64,000 nucleotides of DNA from an uncultured Bryobacteraceae bacterium (GCA_937920635.1 CAKZUE010000070.1:1-64000), one strand, 5' to 3'; positions 39,757 to 49,095 are shown, counted from the stretch's first letter. The notes: generated by a model from the letters alone, not told the origin. A program made the numbers and translations.

Positions 39757-42708
39757 GTGGAGCCTGAGGTGGAGCAGGGACTGAAAAGCCAGTTCCTTGG
39801 CGCGCTGCTCGTCGTGCTGACGCTGACGGCCATCATCTGCGCGGGCGTCAATTACCAGCAGCAGCGGCGGTTCCACCTGCCCGAAGATGGCGCCACCTGG
39901 ATGGACGCCGGCGGCGCGGAGGGCGCGCCGAAAGTGGTGGCCGTCTATGTCCAGCCGGGCGGACCGGCGGACCGGGCGGGCATCCAGCCGGGCGACGTCC
40001 TGTTGCGCATCGCACCGATCGAGAACGCGCCGGCGGTGGAGGTGCGGCAGGCCACCGACGTGGTGCAGTTGCTGTTCCGCACGGGCGTGTGGGGCAAGGC
40101 CAACTACACGCTGCAACGGGGCGGGGTGGAGATTCCTGCCAGGGTCATCGTCGCCGACGCCAACCGGGACCGCGCGTTGTACGCGCAGTACGCGGTGGGC
40201 GCGGCTTACCTGATCATCGGCCTGTTCGTGTTCTTCCGCCGCAACCGGGCGCCGAAGGCGCTGCACTTCTACCTGCTCTGCCTGGCCAGCTTCGTGCTGC
40301 ACACGTTCCACTACACGGGAAAGCTGAACGCCTTTGACACGGCCATCTATATCGGCAACGTAGTGGCCGGGCTGCTGGCGCCGGCGCTGTTCCTGCACTT
40401 CTGCCTGACCTTCCCCGAAAGCCGCCGGGCGTTTCCCTTGCGCCATGCCGTGTCGATCTATCTGCCGGCGGTATCCCTGATGGCGCTTCAGATCGGGTTC
40501 GCCGCCGGCGTGGTCCGGAGCTCGGTGCCGCTGGTGGAGCTGAACTGGCTGCTGGACCGCATCTGGCTGGCCCTGTATGCGGCCTGTTATCTGGCGGGCG
40601 CGGCGGTGCTGCACTTCAGTTTCCGCCGGGCTGAAGATCCGATCCAGAGGCAGCAGTTGAAGTGGCTGCGCAATGGCGCGCTGGCGGGCATGGTTCCGTT
40701 CACGCTGCTGTACGCGGCGCCGTTCGCCGCCGGGTTCGTGCCGACGGAAACGATGCGGCTGAGCGTGCTGTTTCTGGCGTTTCTGCCGCTGGCGTGGGCG
40801 TACGCGATCCTGCGCTACCGGCTGATGGACGTCGACATCATCTTCCAGCAGGGCTACGTCTATCTGCTGGCGACGCTGGCGGTGCTCGGCATCGTGTCCC
40901 TGCTCGTGTACGCGCTGGGGCGGCGCGACGAGCTGAGCCCGACGGCGGTGATGCTGCTGGTGCTGATCGCCGCGCTCGTCTTCGAGCCGCTGCGCCACTG
41001 GATCCAGGAGGTGCTGGACCGCCATGTCTTTTACAAAGACCGATTCGACCACCGGCGCACGCTGCTGAGCTTCGCCCGCGAGCTGACCTCGGAGATGGAT
41101 CTGGACCGCACGCTGCGCAGCGTGGGCGAGCGGCTGCTGACGACCCTTTCGGTGGACCATGTGGCGTTCTTCCTCTCGCGGGAAGACGGCGGCGGCTTCC
41201 GGCTGCACTCGGCCCTGGACCGCGACGGCGCGCTGCTGCACCTGGAGAAAGAGCCGCTGGATCTGTCCTTCCTGCCCGAGCCGCCGCAGGAGCCATACCT
41301 GTTCTTCGAACGCACGCAGCACGCGCTCGACATCGTTTCGCGCCGCCTGCCGCCGCCGGTGCGGGAGACGCTGGCGCTGCTGGATCTCACTTACTACCTG
41401 CCGTGCCGTTTCCGCGGCCGCACGCTGGCGTGGCTGGGCGTGAGCCGCACGGTGAAGGGCGACTTTCTCTCGTCGGAGGACATCGACCTGCTCACCTCGC
41501 TGGCCGGCTACATCGCCATGGCGGTGGAAAACGCCCGGCTGTACCGGTCGCTGGCCGACAAGGTGGAGCAGTACGAGAGGCTCAAGGAGTTCAGCGAGAA
41601 CATCGTCGAATCGATCAACGTCGGCATCCTCGCCGCCGACCTGGAAGACCGCGTGGAAAGCTGGAACTCGCAACTGGAGCGGCTCACGGGAGTGCCGCGG
41701 TCGGCGGCGCTCGGGCGGCGGCTGGGCGAGCTGTTTCCGCCGGAGCTGGCCGTGCATTTCGACGCCCTGCGGGCGGAGACCGAGGTTCACCAGCTTTACA
41801 GGATCCCGCTGCGCCGCTGGTCGCTCCTCCAGCAGGGCTCGGGCGGCAATGGAGACGGCGCCGCCGAGGGCGGCCAGCGCGACACCATCGTGAACCTGGC
41901 CATCGCGCCGCTGGTCACCAAAGACGGCCAGCGGATCGGGCGGCTGATCATCTTCGACGACGTCACCGAACGCGAGGAGCTGGAGCGGCGGCTCATCCAG
42001 GCCGACAAGCTCAGCTCGATCGGCCTGCTGGCGGCGGGCGTGGCGCACGAGGTGAACACGCCGCTGGCGGTGATCTCGACTTACGCCCAGATGCTGGCCA
42101 AGCAACTGATGGGCGACGAGCAGAAGACGCGGCTGCTGGACAAGATCGCGCGGCAGACCTTCCGCGCCTCCGAGATCGTGAACTCGCTGCTGAATTTCTC
42201 GCGCACCTCCAGCTCCGAGTTCGAGCCGCTGGATCTGAACCGCGTGATCCGCGACACGGTGTCGCTGCTCGAGCATCAACTCGAAAAGCACGGCATCGAG
42301 GTCGTCTACGAGCTGGCGCCGGATGCGCCTCCGATCCGCGGCAACACCGGCAAGCTGCAACAGGTGTTCCTCAACCTGCTGCTGAACGCGCGCGACGCGA
42401 TGGCGGAGCTGCCGCCGGGCGCGCCGCGGCGGCTGGTGCTGCGCACCCTCTCCGACGGCGCCACGGTGCGGGCTGAAGTGCGCGACTCCGGGCCGGGCAT
42501 CCCGCCCGAGCATCTGCCGCGGATCTTCGATCCTTTCTTCACCACCAAGGGCGCGCGCAAGGGAACGGGCCTCGGCCTCAGCGTCACTTATGGCATTGTG
42601 GAAGAGCATGGCGGCCTGATCGAAGCCGGGTCGCTGCCTTCCGGCGGCGCGGTGTTCCGGCTCGAATTTCCCGCCGTGAACCGGAAGACTGCGGATGCCT
42701 CAGCCTGA
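39757..42708 (+). CDS. Hybrid-architecture sensor histidine kinase: PDZ, 7TM, GAF, PAS, HisKA, HATPase
   Basis: A 983-residue kinase. A first helix (~11-33) is followed by a periplasmic PDZ domain (~55-130, with PGGPADRAGIQPGDVLLRI). About seven helices span ~140-390. A GAF domain (~430-590) and a PAS domain (~610-745) lie before the kinase core. HisKA has the phosphoacceptor in AGVAHEVNTPLAVIS, and the HATPase N box is NLLLNARDAM with G boxes DSGPGIPPE and GTGLGLS. This is a large envelope sensor whose PDZ domain could detect misfolded protein termini. Start GTG 39757 is the first possible in frame; GTG 39769, behind GGAG, is an alternative. The stop overlaps the response regulator by 14 nt. 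Confidence 0.9.
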   Translation: MEPEVEQGLKSQFLGALLVVLTLTAIICAGVNYQQQRRFHLPEDGATWMDAGGAEGAPKVVAVYVQPGGPADRAGIQPGDVLLRIAPIENAPAVEVRQATDVVQLLFRTGVWGKANYTLQRGGVEIPARVIVADANRDRALYAQYAVGAAYLIIGLFVFFRRNRAPKALHFYLLCLASFVLHTFHYTGKLNAFDTAIYIGNVVAGLLAPALFLHFCLTFPESRRAFPLRHAVSIYLPAVSLMALQIGFAAGVVRSSVPLVELNWLLDRIWLALYAACYLAGAAVLHFSFRRAEDPIQRQQLKWLRNGALAGMVPFTLLYAAPFAAGFVPTETMRLSVLFLAFLPLAWAYAILRYRLMDVDIIFQQGYVYLLATLAVLGIVSLLVYALGRRDELSPTAVMLLVLIAALVFEPLRHWIQEVLDRHVFYKDRFDHRRTLLSFARELTSEMDLDRTLRSVGERLLTTLSVDHVAFFLSREDGGGFRLHSALDRDGALLHLEKEPLDLSFLPEPPQEPYLFFERTQHALDIVSRRLPPPVRETLALLDLTYYLPCRFRGRTLAWLGVSRTVKGDFLSSEDIDLLTSLAGYIAMAVENARLYRSLADKVEQYERLKEFSENIVESINVGILAADLEDRVESWNSQLERLTGVPRSAALGRRLGELFPPELAVHFDALRAETEVHQLYRIPLRRWSLLQQGSGGNGDGAAEGGQRDTIVNLAIAPLVTKDGQRIGRLIIFDDVTEREELERRLIQADKLSSIGLLAAGVAHEVNTPLAVISTYAQMLAKQLMGDEQKTRLLDKIARQTFRASEIVNSLLNFSRTSSSEFEPLDLNRVIRDTVSLLEHQLEKHGIEVVYELAPDAPPIRGNTGKLQQVFLNLLLNARDAMAELPPGAPRRLVLRTLSDGATVRAEVRDSGPGIPPEHLPRIFDPFFTTKGARKGTGLGLSVTYGIVEEHGGLIEAGSLPSGGAVFRLEFPAVNRKTADASA

Positions 42709-44152
42709 ACAGGAAATCCTCGACACAGCAGCCGCCGGCCAGCCGCGCGGACGCATCCTCGTGGTGGACGACGAAGCCGACATACGCGAATCGCTCCAGA
42801 TTCTGCTGGAGGGCGAGGGCTACGCGGTGGCGGCGGCCGAAAACGCAGCCGAGGGCCTGCGCCGCTTTGAATCCGGCGTCTTCGACCTCGTCCTGCTCGA
42901 CCTGATGATGCCGGACCGCTCCGGCTTCGAGGTGCTGGACGAGATCCGCAAGCGCGACCACGAAACGCCCGTGTTCCTCATCACCGCCTACGGGTCGGTG
43001 GAGGTGGCCGTGGAGGCGCTGAAGTCGGGCGCCAACGACTACTTCTCCAAGCCGTGGGACAACGAGAAGCTGCTGATCGAGATCGACCGCCAGATCGCGC
43101 GGACGCGGCTGGAGCGCGAGAACCGCGAGCTGCGCCGCGCGCTGAAGCAGCGCTACGCGTTTCCCAACATCGTCGGCAAGAGCGAGCGCATGCTGCGCGT
43201 GCTCGACCTGGTGGCGCAGGTGGCGCCATCGAAGAGCAACATCCTCATCACCGGCGAGACAGGCACCGGCAAGGAGCTCATCGCCAAGGCCATCCACGCC
43301 AACTCGCCGCGCGCCGACAAGCCGTTCGTCGGCGTGAACTCGGGGTCGCTGCCTCCGGACCTGCTCGAATCCACGCTGTTCGGCCACGTCAAGGGCGCCT
43401 TCACCGGCGCGGTGGCCAACCGCCGCGGCTACTTCGAGACGGCCAACCACGGCACCATCTTCTTCGACGAGATCGGCACGCTTACGCCGGACATGCAGGT
43501 GAAGCTGCTGCGCGTGATCCAGGAGCGTGAATTCATTCCGGTGGGATCCACGGAGACCATCCGCGTCGACGTGCGCATCGTGGCCGCCACCAATGCGGAT
43601 CTGGCCAGGCTGGTGGAAGAGGGCCGCTTCCGCCAGGATCTGTATTACCGTCTCAACGTCATCAACCTCCACCTGCCGCCGCTGCGGGAGCGCAAGGAGG
43701 ACATCCCGCTGCTGGTGGACCATTTCTTCCAGGTCTACTGCCGGGAGAACAACAAGTTCCTCGACGCCGAAGGCCGCTCCCTGCTGCGCTTCGAGCCCGA
43801 GGCGATGCACCTGCTGATGGACTACAACTGGCCGGGCAACGTGCGCGAGCTGGAAAACGCCATCGAGCGCGCCGTCGTGCTGGCCACCAGCGAAGTGGTG
43901 CCGGTGAGCGTGCTGCCCGAGCAGTTGCTGCAATCGACGGGCGTGCGCACGGCCGAGGCCGCCGGCGGGCTGCCGCCCGATGCGTCTCTGTTTGAGAAGG
44001 TCGCCGACTTCGAAGCGCGCACCATCACCGAGGCGCTGGAAGAGACCAACTATTCGCAGACGGAGGCCGCGGCGCTGCTGCGCATTCCGCTCTCGACTCT
44101 CAACCAGAAGATCAAGCGGCTCGGCATTCCGATCCGCAAGCGGAGTTCGTGA
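42695..44152 (+). CDS. NtrC-family sigma-54-dependent response regulator
   Basis: A 485-residue regulator: receiver domain (~20-135, phosphoacceptor D69, K119 in FSKPW), AAA+ domain with Walker A GETGTGKE at 187-194 and the sigma-54 contact loop GAFTGA at 234-239, and a C-terminal Fis-type DNA-binding helix-turn-helix (TEALEETNYSQTEAAALLRIPLSTLNQKIKR). It activates promoters that need RpoN after phosphorylation by the overlapping kinase. Genes under its control are not evident here; no obvious -24/-12 element stands out in the neighbouring gaps by eye. Confidence 0.95.
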   Translation: MPQPEQEILDTAAAGQPRGRILVVDDEADIRESLQILLEGEGYAVAAAENAAEGLRRFESGVFDLVLLDLMMPDRSGFEVLDEIRKRDHETPVFLITAYGSVEVAVEALKSGANDYFSKPWDNEKLLIEIDRQIARTRLERENRELRRALKQRYAFPNIVGKSERMLRVLDLVAQVAPSKSNILITGETGTGKELIAKAIHANSPRADKPFVGVNSGSLPPDLLESTLFGHVKGAFTGAVANRRGYFETANHGTIFFDEIGTLTPDMQVKLLRVIQEREFIPVGSTETIRVDVRIVAATNADLARLVEEGRFRQDLYYRLNVINLHLPPLRERKEDIPLLVDHFFQVYCRENNKFLDAEGRSLLRFEPEAMHLLMDYNWPGNVRELENAIERAVVLATSEVVPVSVLPEQLLQSTGVRTAEAAGGLPPDASLFEKVADFEARTITEALEETNYSQTEAAALLRIPLSTLNQKIKRLGIPIRKRSS

Positions 44153-44172
44153 TCGAAACCAGGAGATCCCCC

Positions 44173-44460
44173 ATGCTGACCGTCGTGGCCGAGATCATCG
44201 CCAAACCGGGCTGCGAACAGCGCCTGCGCGAAGAGCTGCTGCGTTGCGTCGAGCCGACGCGCGCCGAAGAGGGCTGCCTGCAATACGACCTTCATGTATC
44301 GACGGACAGGCCCGGACATTTTCTGTTCTACGAGAACTGGACCTCGCGCGAGGCGCTCGACCGCCACCTGGCCACGCCGCATCTGGAGCGGCTTTCCAGC
44401 CTGTTGCCGGAACTGGCCGAGGGCGAGCCGCGCATCGCGACTTTCGAACGGATCGCCTGA
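44173..44460 (+). CDS. ABM-domain (antibiotic biosynthesis monooxygenase-like) protein
   Basis: A 95-residue protein of the YgiN/ABM dimeric ferredoxin-like fold: MLTVVAEIIAKPGCEQRLREELLRCVEPTR, EEGCLQYDLHV, FLFYENWTSREALDRHL. Such proteins are quinol monooxygenases or small-molecule-binding proteins; the substrate is not readable. AGGAG at 44161-44165 lies 7 nt before ATG 44173. The gene starts 20 bp after the NtrC-type regulator, so it may be cotranscribed. Confidence 0.85.
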   Translation: MLTVVAEIIAKPGCEQRLREELLRCVEPTRAEEGCLQYDLHVSTDRPGHFLFYENWTSREALDRHLATPHLERLSSLLPELAEGEPRIATFERIA

Positions 44461-44544
44461 GGCTGGAGCGGCGCGATATCCTGCAACGGCGGAGCGGCCG
44501 GCCTCGTCAAAGAATCAGGCTGAGAGCAGGGAAGGGAGAGCCTC

Positions 44545-45600
44545 ATGCGTGAATGGCAGCATTTGAGCGCCGGCGCAGCCGCGCTGCTTCTGCTGGCGGG
44601 TTCCGCCGCGGCGCAGCACGCCGTGTCCGCCCGCGCGGGCATGATCAACGTGGCCGAGGGGGACGTCTTTTTCGTCGATGACCGTGGCGCGGCGCCGCAG
44701 CGCGTCGAGCCGCGGCCCAACGAGCTGGTTTCGATGAAGGATGGCCAGACGCTGCGCACCGAAGAGGGGCGCGCTGAAGTCCTGCTCACGCCCGGCGCCT
44801 TTCTGCGTCTGGGCGAGGCGAGCGCGGTGCGGCTCGACTCGAGCCGGTTGTCCTCGGTGAAACTGGAGCTGCTCGAAGGCGTCGCCCTGATCGACGTCGT
44901 CGAACTGCTGCGGGAGAATTCGATCCTGGTGCGCCTGGCGGGCGCGGAGGTCGAACTGGAAAAAGCGGGGCTGTACCGCTTCGACGCCGCGCCGCCGCGC
45001 GTGCGCGTTTTCAGCGGACAGGCCGAAGTGCGCGCCGCCGGGCAGGCCCAGACGCTGAAAGGCGGACGCGAACTGCGGCTGGAGGGCGCGCAGTGGGCCG
45101 TGCGGAAATTCGATGCGGACAAGGAGACGGACTCGCTCTACCGGTGGTCGAAGCGCCGTTCGGGCTACATCGCCATGGCCAACGTGTCGGCGGCGCGGCA
45201 GGCGGGCGCGTTCTGGGGGGCGAGCGGTTTCCAGGGCGGCACATGGCTCTGGAATCCGTATTTCGGCTTCGCCACCTACGTGCCGTGGAGCGACACGGTG
45301 ATGAGCCCGTTCGGGTATTCCTACTACACGCCGCGGACGGTGTATCAGGTCTACTACCCGCCGCGGAGCGCGCCGTCTTTTGGCGGAGGCTTTGACCGGG
45401 GCGGGCCGTCTTTTGCAGGATCCATGCCGGCGCGGAGCGCTGCTCCCAGCTACCGGCCAGCCGCGCCGGTTTCGGCCTCAGCGCCTGCAGCGCCTGCGGC
45501 GGGGGCGGGCAGCGTGGGCAGCCGCGGCGGCGGAGCGGCTGGCGGCAGCGTAGGCGGCACGGGAGGCGTCCGCGCCGGCTCGGGCGGGCGCGGAAACTGA
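44545..45600 (+). CDS. Secreted FecR-domain protein with Gly-rich tail
   Basis: A 351-residue exported protein (signal peptide ~1-23, ending AAA-QHAVSA). Residues ~28-190 match the FecR/PFAM04773 domain: a GDVFFVDD start, NELVSMKDGQTLRTEEGRAEVLLTPGAFLRLGE, and a second strand pair with VRVFSGQAEVRAAG. FecR domains in Acidobacteria often lack the anti-sigma part and are periplasmic. The C-terminal ~150 residues are low in complexity: Tyr/Pro-rich (YYTPRTVYQVYYPPR), then Gly/Ser/Ala-rich. AAGGGAG lies just before the ATG. Function is unknown; a structural envelope role is plausible. Confidence 0.8.
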   Translation: MREWQHLSAGAAALLLLAGSAAAQHAVSARAGMINVAEGDVFFVDDRGAAPQRVEPRPNELVSMKDGQTLRTEEGRAEVLLTPGAFLRLGEASAVRLDSSRLSSVKLELLEGVALIDVVELLRENSILVRLAGAEVELEKAGLYRFDAAPPRVRVFSGQAEVRAAGQAQTLKGGRELRLEGAQWAVRKFDADKETDSLYRWSKRRSGYIAMANVSAARQAGAFWGASGFQGGTWLWNPYFGFATYVPWSDTVMSPFGYSYYTPRTVYQVYYPPRSAPSFGGGFDRGGPSFAGSMPARSAAPSYRPAAPVSASAPAAPAAGAGSVGSRGGGAAGGSVGGTGGVRAGSGGRGN

Positions 45601-45763
45601 ATCCTCGCGGCAGGAGCACGGCTGGATCGCCCCGGCTTCAGCCGTGGCTCCGTCCGTCAGGCGCGGCTGCGCCCGTAGGCTGCGCTCGCGCTGGCGGGGC
45701 CGCACCCTGCGCGCCCTGGCGCGCTTTCGCCGCGGCTCTCCTGGAGCGCTGGCGGGGGCGGGG

Positions 45764-46834
45764 TCAGACAGCGGCGGGCGCCGGGGCTCGCTTCATCAAT
45801 GCGCCGGCGATCTCGTCGAGCGGCAGCACCTGCCCGGCGGCGCCGAGGCGGACCGCCTCGCGCGGCATGCCGTAGACCACGCAGGTCTCCTCATCCTGCG
45901 CGAGGGTTTCCGCGCCGGCGCGCCGCATCTCGAGCAGCCCGGCGGCGCCGTCGGCGCCCATGCCGGTGAGCAGGACGCCGGTCGAATGCGCGCCGGCTTC
46001 GCGGGCGACGCTGCGGAACAGGACGTCGACCGAGGGCCGCTGATAGCAGACCTTGGGCCCGTCGTGCAGGCGTGTGCGCCAGCCGCCGCCGGGGATGCGC
46101 TCGACCTCCAGGTGGCGGTTGCCCGGCGCGACCACGGCCATGCCGTTCGACAGCGTCTCTCCGCCCTCCGCCTCCTTCACCTCGAACGGGCAGACCTTGT
46201 TCAGCCGCTGGGCGAAAGTGGCGGAGAAGCCCGGCGGGATGTGCTGGGCGATGACGATGGGCGGCATCGACGCCGGCAGCGCGGTGAGCACGCGCTCGAT
46301 GGCCACGGTGCCGCCGGTGGAAGCGCCCATGGCGATGAGGTGTTGCGCGGGGGCGCCGTTTCTCGGGGCCATTGCCGGGCGCGGCGCGGGAAGCCGCGGC
46401 GCCACGGGCGGCGCGGGCGCCGCGCGCAGCTTGGCGGCGGCCGCCGCCCGCACCCGCTGCGGCAGGTCGTCTTTCAGATCCGCGACCGAATAGGGTCCGC
46501 CGGGTTTGGCCAGCACATCCACCGCGCCGCGGTTCACCGCCTCCAGCGCGGCGCGGGTCGAGTTCTGGGTGAGCGAGCTGACCACGATCACCGGCAGCGG
46601 ATAGTGCTTCATCAGCTTCTCGAGGAACGTCAGCCCGTCCATGCGCGGCATCTCGACGTCGAGCGTGATCACATCGGGCCGCAGCGCGACGATCTTGTCC
46701 CGCGCCACGAAGGCGTCCGGCGCCGTTCCGGCCACTTCAATGTCGGGCTGCTGGTTCAGCACGTCTGCCAGCACTTTTCGGACAATGGCCGAATCGTCCA
46801 CCACCAGCACGCGGATCTTTCGCGGATTCGTCAT
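45764..46834 (-). CDS. cheB: Chemotaxis protein-glutamate methylesterase CheB
   Basis: A 356-residue response regulator-esterase. The receiver (~6-125) has D59 in VITLDVEMPRMDG. A Pro/Ala linker leads to the esterase domain with the catalytic Ser in GASTGGT, His in AQHIPPGFS and Asp in GMGADGAAG. It demethylates or deamidates MCP glutamates in response to CheA phosphorylation. The start is fixed by an ATGA overlap with cheX (46831-46834). It is the last gene of the operon and converges on the FecR gene. Confidence 0.95.
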   Translation of the reverse strand: MTNPRKIRVLVVDDSAIVRKVLADVLNQQPDIEVAGTAPDAFVARDKIVALRPDVITLDVEMPRMDGLTFLEKLMKHYPLPVIVVSSLTQNSTRAALEAVNRGAVDVLAKPGGPYSVADLKDDLPQRVRAAAAAKLRAAPAPPVAPRLPAPRPAMAPRNGAPAQHLIAMGASTGGTVAIERVLTALPASMPPIVIAQHIPPGFSATFAQRLNKVCPFEVKEAEGGETLSNGMAVVAPGNRHLEVERIPGGGWRTRLHDGPKVCYQRPSVDVLFRSVAREAGAHSTGVLLTGMGADGAAGLLEMRRAGAETLAQDEETCVVYGMPREAVRLGAAGQVLPLDEIAGALMKRAPAPAAV

Positions 46835-47292
46835 GACTCCTCCTCCCAGTTCAGGGTCACCGCCACCTCGCCCTGCTCCAGCGGAAAGCGCAGCCAGCAT
46901 CCGCCCCCGCACGGCTCGCCTCCCCAGTCGGCCTCGGGCGGTGCGATCCGCAGCCGCCCGTGCGGCTCCAGCCGGCTCAGCGTGGCGCCGCAGAGCATGT
47001 TGGCCAGTTCCGAGGCCATTTGCAGCACCTCCTGCTCGCCGACACCGGCTTCCTCCAGCCCCAGAAACGCCGCTGCCAGCCGCCGCGGCGCCTCCCCCGC
47101 CAGCGCCACCCGCAGCGCGCCGCGGGCGCTGCCTTCAAACCGCGCCACGGCCTGCACCGCGCCTTCCCCGCTGAACCCGCCCGCCGACGGCTCGTCGATG
47201 GGGAATTCGAAACACATCGTCTCAAGCACTTCCAGCACGGCTTCCTCGAGCGCCTGCCGCACCTCCGCCCGCTCCGGTTTCGCCTCCTGCAT
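46831..47292 (-). CDS. cheX: CheX/CheC-type CheY-P phosphatase
   Basis: A 153-residue protein with the CheX fold: VLEVLETMCFEF..., SGEGAVQAVARFEGSARGALRVALAGEAP and the catalytic E95-x2-N98 in ASELANML. These enzymes remove the phosphate from CheY. Only one such E-x-x-N site is present, as in CheX. It stands between cheY and cheB and overlaps cheB by 4 nt. It probably takes the place of CheZ, which is absent. Confidence 0.85.
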   Translation of the reverse strand: MQEAKPERAEVRQALEEAVLEVLETMCFEFPIDEPSAGGFSGEGAVQAVARFEGSARGALRVALAGEAPRRLAAAFLGLEEAGVGEQEVLQMASELANMLCGATLSRLEPHGRLRIAPPEADWGGEPCGGGCWLRFPLEQGEVAVTLNWEEES

Positions 47293-47294
47293 GG

Positions 47295-47708
47295 CTAGAA
47301 CTCCTCCCGCCCCGCGCCCGCCCGGCCCAGCAGCCCGCCGAGCACCTCGCTCAGCCGCTCCGGAGGGAACGGCTTGCGCACATAGTCGCTCGCCCCCAGC
47401 CGCAGCAGCGCCCCCACGCGGTTCTCCGTGGAATCGGTCGAAACCACGACCACCGGAATTGAACGCAAGCCCGGATCGGATTTCAGCTCGCCGATCAACT
47501 GCTCGCCGTCCATCACCGGCATGTTGATGTCGGTCAGGATCAGATCCACCGCCGGCGAGGCTGTCGAGGCGCGCAGCCTGTCCAGCGCCTCGCGCCCGTT
47601 GGAGGCTTCCAGGATCTCCGACGTTTCGAACCCCGCCAGCGCGACGGTCCGCTTCACAAAGGCCCGCATCACGGGCGAATCATCGACGATCATCAGGCGA
47701 CTCGGCAT
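47295..47708 (-). CDS. cheY: Chemotaxis response regulator CheY
   Basis: A 137-residue single-domain receiver. Phosphoacceptor D60 is in DLILTDINMPVMDG, the acidic pair is D9-D10 in IVDDS, T/S and K are in VVSTDS and VRKPFPP. Phospho-CheY would act on a motor or on pili. AGGAGG lies 6 nt before ATG 47708. The first codons overlap the end of cheD by 16 nt. cheX begins two bases after its stop codon, so the two are tightly packed. Confidence 0.93.
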   Translation of the reverse strand: MPSRLMIVDDSPVMRAFVKRTVALAGFETSEILEASNGREALDRLRASTASPAVDLILTDINMPVMDGEQLIGELKSDPGLRSIPVVVVSTDSTENRVGALLRLGASDYVRKPFPPERLSEVLGGLLGRAGAGREEF

Positions 47709-48229
47709 TCGGCACCTCCTGCCGCGGACGCCACAGGCGCCCCGGCCCTCAATTCCCGCACCACGCCCGAAGGCTCGCTCACCGTGCAGCGGCCTGTCGC
47801 CACATTCAGCCGCACCGTGCGCGACACCGAGCCCCCCACGTCTTCTCCATGCACCAGCACGCCCGCCCTCCACAGAATCTTCCGCACGGCGGCATGGTTG
47901 CGCCGGCCGATGTTGAACACGCCGCCCTGGTCCACCACGTTGGCCCCTCCCGCCAGCCGCACCTGGAGGCGCCGCTTCTCGGCGCCCTTCTCATACGCCT
48001 GGCGGAACAGCAGCGGCGTGCCCGTGTCGGCATAGCGGTAGGGGTTGGCCCGGCCCTGCGTCTCGCGGTCCACCGCGCTGTCCGGCAGCATGAAGTGCAG
48101 CAGCCCGCCCACCTTCGCCACCGGATCCCAGATCACCACGGCGATGCAGGAGCCCAGCGCAAACGTCACGATCTCGGCCGGCTCGCCGGTCACCTTGCAG
48201 TCTCCCACGCCCACGACCATCGTCTTCAA
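47693..48229 (-). CDS. cheD: Chemoreceptor glutamine deamidase CheD
   Basis: A 178-residue protein. The catalytic Cys is in ALGSCIAVVIWDP, His in LLHFMLPDS and Thr in FNIGRRN-type segments near ANVVDQGGVFNIGRRNH. CheD deamidates receptor glutamines and stimulates the phosphatase CheC. I place the start at TTG 48229 (reading MKTMVVGVGD): AGGAGG lies 5 nt upstream of it but 14 nt from the in-frame ATG 48220. The TTG overlaps the cheR stop as TTGA. The end overlaps cheY by 16 nt. Confidence 0.85.
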   Translation of the reverse strand: MKTMVVGVGDCKVTGEPAEIVTFALGSCIAVVIWDPVAKVGGLLHFMLPDSAVDRETQGRANPYRYADTGTPLLFRQAYEKGAEKRRLQVRLAGGANVVDQGGVFNIGRRNHAAVRKILWRAGVLVHGEDVGGSVSRTVRLNVATGRCTVSEPSGVVRELRAGAPVASAAGGAECRVA

Positions 48230-49074
48230 GCGCCCCTCCTGCCAGCGGCGCCAGCCCCGGCGGGCTTCCGGTACACCGCCGGCCTGACGTAATCCAATCC
48301 GTGCCGGATGCCCATCAGCCCTTCGCTGTGCCCGATCAGAAACCAGCCGCCCGCCTCCAGCCGGTCGGTGAAGCGCCCCACCAGCCGCTCCTGCGTCGGC
48401 TTGTCGAAATAGATCATCACATTGCGGCAGAAAATCACCTGGAAGCGCGGCAGGAAGCTGAAGTCCTCCATCAGGTTCAGCCGCCGGAACTCGACGCGCG
48501 CCCGCCACTCCGGCTTCACCCGCACGCTGCCCTCCCAGCGGCCCTCGCCGCGCTGGAAATACCGCTGCGCCCAGCCCGGCGGCAGCCCTTCGAGCCGCTC
48601 TTTCGCATAGATGCCCGCCTGCGCCTTCTCGAGCACCCGCGTCGAGATGTCGGTCGCCAACAACTGGAGCGTCCCGATCCGCTCCGCGCCCAGCACGTCA
48701 GCCGCCGTGAACAGGATCGTGTAGGGCTCCTCGCCCGTCGAGCAGCCGGCGCTCCAGATCCGGATCGTCCCGCGCCGGGCCAGCGGCGGCAGCACCGCCT
48801 CGCGCAGCAGCGCGAAGTGCTGCGGCTCCCGCAGGAAGCCCGTGTGGTTTGTCGTCAGCGCGTTGATCAGCCGCTCGAGCTCTTCGCCCGTGCGGTCGGC
48901 CTTCACCGCTTCCACATACTCCGACAGGCTGCCCAGCCCCAGCTCCTGCATCCGGCGCGCCAGCCGCGCGTTGACCAGCGCCTCCTTGCCCGGCCGCAGG
49001 TCGAGCCCGAAGCTGCGGTAGGCCAGCTCGCGGATTTCGCGGAATTCCCTCTCCGTCAACCCCTGCATCGGCAT
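48226..49074 (-). CDS. cheR: Chemotaxis protein methyltransferase CheR
   Basis: A 282-residue methyltransferase. The N-terminal helical domain (MPMQGLTEREFREIREL) and the SAM-binding core are present, with SAGCSTGEEPYT, LLATDISTRVLEKA and the later FQVIFCRNVMIYFDKPTQ blocks. It methylates receptor glutamates using SAM. The ATG (49074) or an alternative two codons on (49068) is preceded by GGGGACGGG. Its stop overlaps cheD. Confidence 0.94.
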   Translation of the reverse strand: MPMQGLTEREFREIRELAYRSFGLDLRPGKEALVNARLARRMQELGLGSLSEYVEAVKADRTGEELERLINALTTNHTGFLREPQHFALLREAVLPPLARRGTIRIWSAGCSTGEEPYTILFTAADVLGAERIGTLQLLATDISTRVLEKAQAGIYAKERLEGLPPGWAQRYFQRGEGRWEGSVRVKPEWRARVEFRRLNLMEDFSFLPRFQVIFCRNVMIYFDKPTQERLVGRFTDRLEAGGWFLIGHSEGLMGIRHGLDYVRPAVYRKPAGAGAAGRRGA

Positions 49075-49095
49075 CCCGTCCCCTGTCCGGTCTCC

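Noticed and set aside
39715-42609. A 964-codon minus-strand frame over the histidine kinase
   Set aside because: It is antisense to a clear kinase, is Arg/Gln/His-rich, and has no motif.
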